Below, piece after piece: positions 1 through 4,520 of a DNA stretch of 9,704 bases. Numbering within the stretch: the stretch's first letter is position 1; the number at the start of each line of letters is the position of its first letter. The DNA is from Elusimicrobiota bacterium (lineage in GTDB: Bacteria; Elusimicrobiota; Elusimicrobia; UBA1565), in contig DMEZ01000044.1 of the NCBI GenBank assembly GCA_003450735.1, forward strand, positions 115,289-124,992, in the 5' to 3' direction. The translations under genes were made by a program, and so were the position numbers. Below the pieces are notes generated by a model that worked only from the letters and a program-made list of their open reading frames with translations, did no database searches and was not told the DNA's origin.

Positions 1-753
1 TGGGGCGGCCGCGGCGGCTCCGATAATGACGTCCTTTTCACCACCGTCAAGCTCTCCAAGGCGATGGGTCTGCTCAAGGCCTTCTTCAAGGGCTCCTCCC
101 GCAAAATGCCCGTGGAACCAGGAACCCGCGACAGCGGCAGCCCGGACAGCACGGACGACCTCGACGAGCTCGGCAACCCGCGCCGGGACGACAACCGCGG
201 CGGGCCCGACGACGTCTGGGACGGCTCCGAGGGCCGGGGCGGCTCCGATAATGACGTGCTTTTTACCGCCAAGAGCGGCCTGCTGAAAGGCGGCTTCGCT
301 AAGAAGATGCCCGTGGAGCGGGACACTCGCGGTAGCGGCAGCCCGGACGACACCGACGACCTCGATGAGCTCGGCAACCCGCGCCGGGACGACAACCGCG
401 GCGGGCCCGATGATGTGAGCGACGAGTGGGGCGGCCGCGGCGGCTCCGGCAACGACGTGCTCTTCTCCGCCCGCAAGACCTCGATGCCAGACGAGCGGCC
501 TTCGACCCGCGAGGGCGGCAGCCCGGACAACACCGACGACCTCGATGAGCTCGGCAACCCGCGCCGGGAAGACAACCGCGGCGGCCCGGACGACGTGTGG
601 GACGGCTCCGAAGGCCGGGGTGGTTCCGATAACGTCCAAAACTTCCATACGGCGTTGGTTTTGGACGTCCCGAACCAACGTCGTTCGGATGTTCGGGACG
701 ACGTGCTCTTCAAGCAGACGGGCCGGCCCGGCATCACGAAACTCTTCGCCAAG
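1..753 (+). repeat. Tandem coding repeats, three full units plus the end of a fourth
   Basis: Units run 1-105 (partial), 106-306 (201 bp), 307-483 (177 bp) and 484-753 (270 bp, or 204 bp without the 66-bp insert). Each full unit starts MPVE/MPDE, continues GSPD-x-TDDLDELGNPRR, then DDNRGGPDDV, a W-containing GGRGG or GSEGRGG stretch and DVLF, and ends in a variable basic linker (such as LLKGGFAKK). The M50 domain also begins MPV at 754, as though joined at the same unit boundary. The units are nearly identical in DNA across the core, with a few synonymous changes, indicating recent duplication. The first visible unit continues beyond the left edge, so the array is longer. Function is unknown; the sequence looks disordered and strongly charged, and I see no recognised domain in it. 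Confidence 0.9.
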
Positions 754-3096
754 ATGCCCGTACTGATGGCCGGCGGCGCCGCCATCGTCACGGCCGCCTT
801 CGCGACCCTGAGCCCGCTGGCGATGGCCGGCGTCTACCTGGCCGCCGTCGTCCCCTCGCTCATCCTGCATGAGATGGCCCACGCCTGGATGAGCGACATC
901 CAGGGCGACCCGACCGCCCGCAACGAAGGCCGGCTGAGCTTCCGCTTCAAGGACTTGCTCACGCACATCGACCCCTTCTGGACGGTGATCGCCCCGGTGG
1001 GGATGATCCTGGTCTCCATGTACACGCTGGGCGTCCCGCTCTTCATCGGCGGGGCCAACCCGGTGCCGGTCAACGTCTCCCACTACAAGGACCCCGTCGA
1101 CGGCATGGCCCGGACCGCCCTCGCCGGCCCGGTGACGAACTTCGCCCTGGCCGCGGCCTTCGGCGCGGCTTACGCCGCGGCGACAGCCCTGGGCGCCGCC
1201 GCCGTCCTGCCGGCCCTCGCCGTGGCGATCTGGTTCAACGCCCTGCTCGGGGTCTTCAACCTGCTCCCGACCTCCTTCTTCGGCGGCGCCCTGCTCGACG
1301 GCGGGCACGTGGCCCGCGCCATCGCCGCGCGCCTGTTCGGCTCGGAGGCCGCCTTCAGACTCTTCGGCCGCCCCGGCGAGCCCATGAGCAAGACCGCCTC
1401 CATCGGGCACACCCTCCTCTTCCTGTCCTTCATGACCCTCTTCAGCGACGCCGTGGTGGGCCTCATCAACGCCATCACGGGGCACCTCCTCTTCTCAGGG
1501 CCCGCCTTGGCGGGCGTCCAGCAGGCGGCCGCTCAGCTCCCCGGACTCGCCGCGCTCGGGGCGCTCATCGGCCGCCTGATGGGCCGGCACGGCGCGCAGG
1601 ACGAGGAAGCCCTCCCGCCGGGCAAGGCCGACGACCTGCCCGCTCCGGTCACCTACATCGTCCGCTTCACGGGCGCCTCCAGGCCGCTGGCTGACGACGC
1701 GCATCTGAGCCGGGTGCAGCCCCTGCCGGGTTTCAGCATCGCCCAATCCTACGGCATCGCCCGGGCCAAGATGGTCTCCGATATCGAGGCCGCCGGCCTG
1801 TCGATGAGCGTCCTCAACGCCTATAACGCCGCCCCCGTCGCCACCTACCGCCGCATCAACGCGGCCACCCTCGTCGTCCCCGAGGATAAGGCCGCGGCGT
1901 TCAAGGCGGAGCTCGAGACCCGGGGCTACAAGGTCTACGACAACGCCCGCCGCGAGATCGTCAAGCCGATCCCCGGCGAGCCCACCAGCCCCGAGGCGGG
2001 CACGGCGGGGCGCGGGCCGGTGACCATGCAGGAGACGCTCGCGCTCTCCACGGCCGACAAGATCCACGAGCTCGCCCGGCAGCACTGGGGCGCGCCCGAG
2101 ATCGAGATGGGCTTCTTCGCCCGGCTTACTAAGAGCCTCCTCCGGGGCCTCGGCATCTCCGGGGCGCCCCAGCCCAAGATCGGGGTCATCGACACCGGCG
2201 CCGACACCACGCACCCCCTGCTCAAGGGCGTGAAGACGGCCAACGCGACGAGCGGTCCGGACGTGGACGACAACGGGCACGGCACCTGGGTCACCTCCAT
2301 GGTGCGCTGGTACGCCCCCTGGCTCAAGAGCATGACGCACTACAAGACCTTCGTGGACGGCGGGGCGAACCTCGACGACATCCTCAAGGCCCTCACGATG
2401 GCCGGCAACGACGGCAACATCGTCATCTCCAACTCCTGGGGCTCGGACGAGGGCGACCCGGAGAGCCCGGACTCCCAGCTGGTTTTGAAGCTGGCGGAGG
2501 AGGGACACATCATGGTCTTCGCGGCCGGCAACGCCGGTTCGCGCAAGAACACCGTCGGCTCCCCCGCCATCATGGTCTACCGCGACCCGGCGAGCGGCGC
2601 GCCGCGCATCCTGGCCGTGGCCGCGACCGACCGCGACGGGAAGATGGCGTATTTCTCCTCGCGCGGCAAGGGCAGCCGGCTCACCGCTCGCGACCCGAAG
2701 TACAAGGACTGGCCCCAGCGGCCGGACCTCGGCGAGGAGGGGTACAACACCGAGGCCGCCTGGCCCAAGGCCCTCGGCCCCGGGCGCGTCGACCCCGTCC
2801 TCGGCCCCGTGAGCGCCATCTCGGGCACCTCGATGTCCACCCCGAAGGTGGCCGGCACCATCGCCCTGCTCGCGCAGGTCTTCGGCGTGAGCGAGGTCGG
2901 CTCCAAGCTCGACGCCATCGTCAACGCGGTGATGAAGACCCTCGTCAACCCCAATGCGCTCGGTCCCGACGACATCGGACAGGGCTTCAGCGCGGCTTTC
3001 GCGGCCTACGAGGAGCTCTGCAAGACGATGGAGCCCTTCGCGGCGAAGCCGCTGGCCCGGCTGGCCTCGGGGATCGCTCGCCTATTCGTCCGCTAG
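1..3096 (+). CDS. Repeat-bearing M50 metalloprotease / S8 subtilisin fusion protein (5'-partial)
   Basis: The frame is open from base 1 and ends at TAG 3094-3096, leaving 1031 visible residues (numbered from base 1). The ATG at 64 is probably not the start, because the residues before it (WGGRGGSDNDVLF) are already the end of a repeat unit. Residues 1-251 are acidic Gly/Asp/Arg-rich tandem repeats. About 252-505 is an M50 site-2-protease-like domain with several hydrophobic segments: HEMAH at 290-294 (zinc His290, His294, catalytic Glu291), NPVPVN and AGPVTN motifs, and NLLP followed by LDGGH with presumed third zinc ligand Asp433. About 551-660 resembles an I9-type subtilisin propeptide (weak call). 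About 725-985 is peptidase S8 with Asp731 (VIDTGAD), His760 (NGHGT), oxyanion Asn844 (AAGN) and Ser944 (GTSMSTP), all present. I infer a membrane-anchored double protease; substrate and topology are unknown, and no signal peptide is visible because the N-terminus is missing. Confidence 0.9.
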   Translation, partial: WGGRGGSDNDVLFTTVKLSKAMGLLKAFFKGSSRKMPVEPGTRDSGSPDSTDDLDELGNPRRDDNRGGPDDVWDGSEGRGGSDNDVLFTAKSGLLKGGFAKKMPVERDTRGSGSPDDTDDLDELGNPRRDDNRGGPDDVSDEWGGRGGSGNDVLFSARKTSMPDERPSTREGGSPDNTDDLDELGNPRREDNRGGPDDVWDGSEGRGGSDNVQNFHTALVLDVPNQRRSDVRDDVLFKQTGRPGITKLFAKMPVLMAGGAAIVTAAFATLSPLAMAGVYLAAVVPSLILHEMAHAWMSDIQGDPTARNEGRLSFRFKDLLTHIDPFWTVIAPVGMILVSMYTLGVPLFIGGANPVPVNVSHYKDPVDGMARTALAGPVTNFALAAAFGAAYAAATALGAAAVLPALAVAIWFNALLGVFNLLPTSFFGGALLDGGHVARAIAARLFGSEAAFRLFGRPGEPMSKTASIGHTLLFLSFMTLFSDAVVGLINAITGHLLFSGPALAGVQQAAAQLPGLAALGALIGRLMGRHGAQDEEALPPGKADDLPAPVTYIVRFTGASRPLADDAHLSRVQPLPGFSIAQSYGIARAKMVSDIEAAGLSMSVLNAYNAAPVATYRRINAATLVVPEDKAAAFKAELETRGYKVYDNARREIVKPIPGEPTSPEAGTAGRGPVTMQETLALSTADKIHELARQHWGAPEIEMGFFARLTKSLLRGLGISGAPQPKIGVIDTGADTTHPLLKGVKTANATSGPDVDDNGHGTWVTSMVRWYAPWLKSMTHYKTFVDGGANLDDILKALTMAGNDGNIVISNSWGSDEGDPESPDSQLVLKLAEEGHIMVFAAGNAGSRKNTVGSPAIMVYRDPASGAPRILAVAATDRDGKMAYFSSRGKGSRLTARDPKYKDWPQRPDLGEEGYNTEAAWPKALGPGRVDPVLGPVSAISGTSMSTPKVAGTIALLAQVFGVSEVGSKLDAIVNAVMKTLVNPNALGPDDIGQGFSAAFAAYEELCKTMEPFAAKPLARLASGIARLFVR
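634..699 (+). repeat. 66-bp in-frame palindromic insertion (REP-doublet-like)
   Basis: Sibling repeats read GAT-AAT/AAC-GAC-GTG; here 66 bp (22 codons) sit between AAC (631-633) and GAC (700-702). Three bases, ACG, occur at both edges (632-634 and 698-700), so the exact joint is ambiguous by 3 bp. The insert is two inverted 33-nt units. Each unit is a hairpin: 634-642 with 658-666 (extended to 11 bp as 632-642/658-668), and 667-675 with 691-699, each with a 15-nt loop. The two units match at 25 of 33 positions in inverted alignment, with the 8-bp palindrome GGACGTCC (663-670) at the centre. G+C is 36/66 by my count, lower than the flanks. No frame on either strand has a stop. Resemblance to REPINs or Rickettsia palindromic elements is inference; no family is recognised. 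Confidence 0.85.
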
Positions 3097-3097
3097 A

Positions 3098-3140
3098 GGG
3101 CTTGCGGCCGCTCGGGATGAACTACTAGGATTGCAGGCCC
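3098..3140 (+). other. Possible hairpin just upstream of the receiver gene
   Basis: GGGCTTGC (3098-3105) can pair with GCAGGCCC (3133-3140) through eight pairs, one a G-U, around a 27-nt loop. It fills the 47-nt gap after the protease gene and ends three bases before the receiver ATG. There is no U-run, so it is not an intrinsic terminator; it could lower access to the weak ribosome-binding site. The long loop makes this a weak call. Confidence 0.25.
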
Positions 3141-3143
3141 ACC

Positions 3144-3536
3144 ATGCCCGCGGCCACCCGCACCTCCATCCTCGTCGTCGACGACGACGACCATTTCCGC
3201 GAGACCCTGAGCGACGCCATGGCCCTCCAGGACGCCGAGGTGCACGGCGCCACCACCTGCGGCGAGGCGATGACCCGCCTGCGCACGGGCAAGGCCCCCT
3301 CCATCATCCTGCTGGATGTCCAACTGCCGGACATGCACGGCTTCGACTTCTGTCGGATGCTCAAGCGCTCCTCGCGCTACCGGGACATCCCGGTGGTGCT
3401 CCTCTCCGCCCGGTTCACCGAGCCGGCCGACCTGGCGGAGGGGCTCCTGACCGGGGCCGCGGCCTACCTCTCCAAGCCCGTCAGCCTCGACGCGCTCCTG
3501 GAAGAGCTGCGCTATCATCTTGACATGGGCGCCTGA
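3144..3536 (+). CDS. Stand-alone response-regulator receiver domain protein
   Basis: This 130-residue protein is a complete CheY-like receiver with nothing attached. It accepts phosphate from a histidine kinase and would act through protein contacts, since there is no DNA-binding or enzymatic output domain. Visible landmarks are the acidic cluster DDDD at residues 13-16, the phospho-acceptor Asp58 in LLDVQLPD, the Thr/Ser switch position Ser88 in LLSAR, and the invariant Lys111 in SKP. The ATG at 3144 is 47 nt after the protease gene and has only a weak upstream purine stretch (AGGA near 3127), about 13 nt from the start, so translation may be modest. No histidine kinase is in the window; the partner and output are unknown. 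The end of the gene carries the promoter of the downstream operon. Confidence 0.9.
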   Translation: MPAATRTSILVVDDDDHFRETLSDAMALQDAEVHGATTCGEAMTRLRTGKAPSIILLDVQLPDMHGFDFCRMLKRSSRYRDIPVVLLSARFTEPADLAEGLLTGAAAYLSKPVSLDALLEELRYHLDMGA

Positions 3537-3549
3537 GCCCTGCTATCAT
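3520..3549 (+). promoter_or_regulatory. Sigma70-type promoter for the trxA operon
   Basis: TTGACA at 3520-3525 (exact consensus), an 18-nt spacer, then TATCAT at 3544-3549 (5/6 to TATAAT), preceded by TG at 3541-3542 as in extended -10 promoters. The -35 box is inside the last codons of the receiver gene and the -10 box lies just after its stop codon. Predicted initiation is near 3556, giving an untranslated leader of about 98 nt before trxA. An 8-mer GCTATCAT occurs twice (3511-3518 and 3542-3549). In such GC-rich DNA a match this good is unlikely to be random, but it is not experimentally shown. Confidence 0.65.
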
Positions 3550-3653
3550 GTCCTCGTCGCTGCCGGCCTGAATATCCGTCCTCTCGCAGGCTCCCAAAAC
3601 GAATCGCGCCGAGTCCACCCATTCGCCATAACCTCACCCACCAGGAGACCCGC
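3537..3653 (+). other. Leader / intergenic region upstream of trxA
   Basis: This 117-nt gap is the longest gene-free stretch in the window. It holds the -10 element at its left end and the trxA ribosome-binding site at its right end. It is visibly less G+C-rich than the genes around it. I see no strong hairpin with a U-run, so there is no supported intrinsic terminator for the receiver gene and no recognised riboswitch. Confidence 0.5.
3643..3648 (+). promoter_or_regulatory. Ribosome-binding site of trxA
   Basis: AGGAGA lies six bases (counting from AGGAG) before the ATG at 3654. It is a strong Shine-Dalgarno match and fixes the start of trxA. Confidence 0.75.
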
Positions 3654-3977
3654 ATGTCCGAGATCCAGCTCACCGACGACACCTTCGAGAAAGAAGTCCT
3701 CCAGAGCCCCACGCCCGTCCTAGTCGATTTCTGGGCTCCCTGGTGCGGGCCCTGCCGGATGCTCGGCCCTGTCATCGAGGAACTCGCCAAGGAGTACGAG
3801 GGCAAGGTGCGCGTCGCGAAGCTGAACGTGGACGACAATCAGGGCGTCGCCAGCCGGTTCAACGTCTCGGCCATCCCGACCCTCATGGTGTTCAAGGGCG
3901 GCAAGGTGGAGCAGCAGATGGTCGGGGTCCATTCGAAGGCGGACATCCAGAAGGTCCTGAACCAGCTTGTCGGTTAA
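3654..3977 (+). CDS. trxA: Thioredoxin
   Basis: A 107-residue single-domain thioredoxin, the usual size for the family. It reduces disulfides in cytoplasmic proteins and is itself recycled by thioredoxin reductase (not in the window). The redox site is WCGPC with Cys31 and Cys34, preceded by the family signature VDFWAPW. The cis-proline opposite the active site is Pro75 in SAIPTL, and KLNVDDN and FKGGK are the usual flanking motifs. No signal peptide is present, so it is cytosolic. The start is supported by AGGAGA at the right distance, and a near-consensus promoter sits upstream, making trxA the likely first gene of a six-gene operon. Its last codons overlap the start of the next gene, also a thioredoxin-fold protein. 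Confidence 0.97.
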   Translation: MSEIQLTDDTFEKEVLQSPTPVLVDFWAPWCGPCRMLGPVIEELAKEYEGKVRVAKLNVDDNQGVASRFNVSAIPTLMVFKGGKVEQQMVGVHSKADIQKVLNQLVG

Positions 3978-4509
3978 AAGAGGCCTCCTGGTCCTGCTGG
4001 CCCTGGGGCTGGCGGGATGCGGAGGGAGCGAGGCCCCCGCGGCGGGCCCTAGCGCCGCAGGGGCGGCGCGAGCGGAGAACGGCTCGCGCGCCGCTCCGGA
4101 CCTCGAGCTGATGGACCTCTCCGGGAAGCCGGTCAAGCTGAGCGGCTTCCGGGGCCAGGTGCTCCTGCTCGACTTCTGGGCCACCTATTGCGAGCCGTGC
4201 CGCGAGTCGATACCGGAGTTGGAGAAGGCGTACAAGCGCCTGAAGGCGCGGGGCGTGGAGTTCGTCGGGATCAACCTGGACGTCACGGACGAGGGCGTCC
4301 GGGAGTACGTCGCGGAGCTCAAGATGGAGTACCCGGTGCTCCGCGACCCGAAGAACCTGTCCCGGGACCCCTTCCGCCTGAAGGGCCTGCCGACCGCCGT
4401 GCTCATCGACCGGTCGGGGAGCCTCCGGCGGAGCTGGACCGGCTACGAGACCGATGGGACCAAGGAGATCGAAGCGGAGATCGTGAAGCTGCTCGAAGAG
4501 AAGCCCTGA
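3967..4509 (+). CDS. TlpA/ResA-type thioredoxin-fold lipoprotein
   Basis: A 180-residue exported thiol-disulfide protein. The start is TTG 3967, overlapping trxA by 11 nt; an in-frame stop at 3958-3960 excludes anything upstream, and later starts would lose the signal sequence. Residues 4-17 form a short basic then hydrophobic signal with lipobox LAGC, so Cys18 is the predicted lipidated first residue of the mature protein. A linker follows (about 19-45), of which 29-44 come from a dispersed palindromic repeat. The thioredoxin domain has LLDFWATYCEPC with redox Cys75 and Cys78 and the cis-Pro142 in LKGLPT, as in TlpA/ResA proteins that reduce apocytochrome or other envelope thiols. The usual electron donor, CcdA/DsbD, is not in the window, so the exact role is open. 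Overlap with trxA implies translational coupling. Confidence 0.9.
   Translation: MSVKRGLLVLLALGLAGCGGSEAPAAGPSAAGAARAENGSRAAPDLELMDLSGKPVKLSGFRGQVLLLDFWATYCEPCRESIPELEKAYKRLKARGVEFVGINLDVTDEGVREYVAELKMEYPVLRDPKNLSRDPFRLKGLPTAVLIDRSGSLRRSWTGYETDGTKEIEAEIVKLLEEKP
4050..4098 (+). repeat. Dispersed in-frame palindromic repeat, copy 1 (in the TlpA-like gene)
   Basis: This 49-bp sequence matches 5432-5480 at 44 of 49 positions, including an exact 25-nt run (4056-4080). It has an 8-bp perfect stem, GCGGCGCG at 4063-4070 with CGCGCCGC at 4087-4094, around a 16-nt loop; three more pairs (one G-T) extend it to 4060/4097. It encodes residues 29-44 (S-A-A-G-A-A-R-A-E-N-G-S-R-A-A-P), between the lipidated cysteine and the thioredoxin domain. 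Confidence 0.85.
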
Positions 4510-4520
4510 ACCCTCTCACT

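Noticed and set aside
64..66. ATG at 64 as the start of the protease gene
   Set aside because: The frame is open to base 1 and the residues before the ATG belong to a repeat unit, so the gene begins outside the window.
632..699. Paired hairpins read as a transcription terminator
   Set aside because: They lie inside an open reading frame with no U-run, and sibling repeats show they are an insertion.
1..753. CRISPR-like or non-coding tandem array
   Set aside because: The repeats are far longer than CRISPR repeats, have no spacers and are translated throughout with synonymous variation.
1495..2508. Minus-strand open frame opposite the subtilisin domain
   Set aside because: It has a low-complexity Gly/Arg/Val-rich composition and no recognisable motif, while the + strand has the complete S8 active site.
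3098..3140. Intrinsic terminator after the protease gene
   Set aside because: The possible stem has a 27-nt loop and is not followed by a U-run.
4188..4520. Extension of polA upstream of 4521
   Set aside because: It re-reads the lipoprotein gene in another frame, and the peptide does not resemble PolA; GTG 4521 gives a normal N-terminus.
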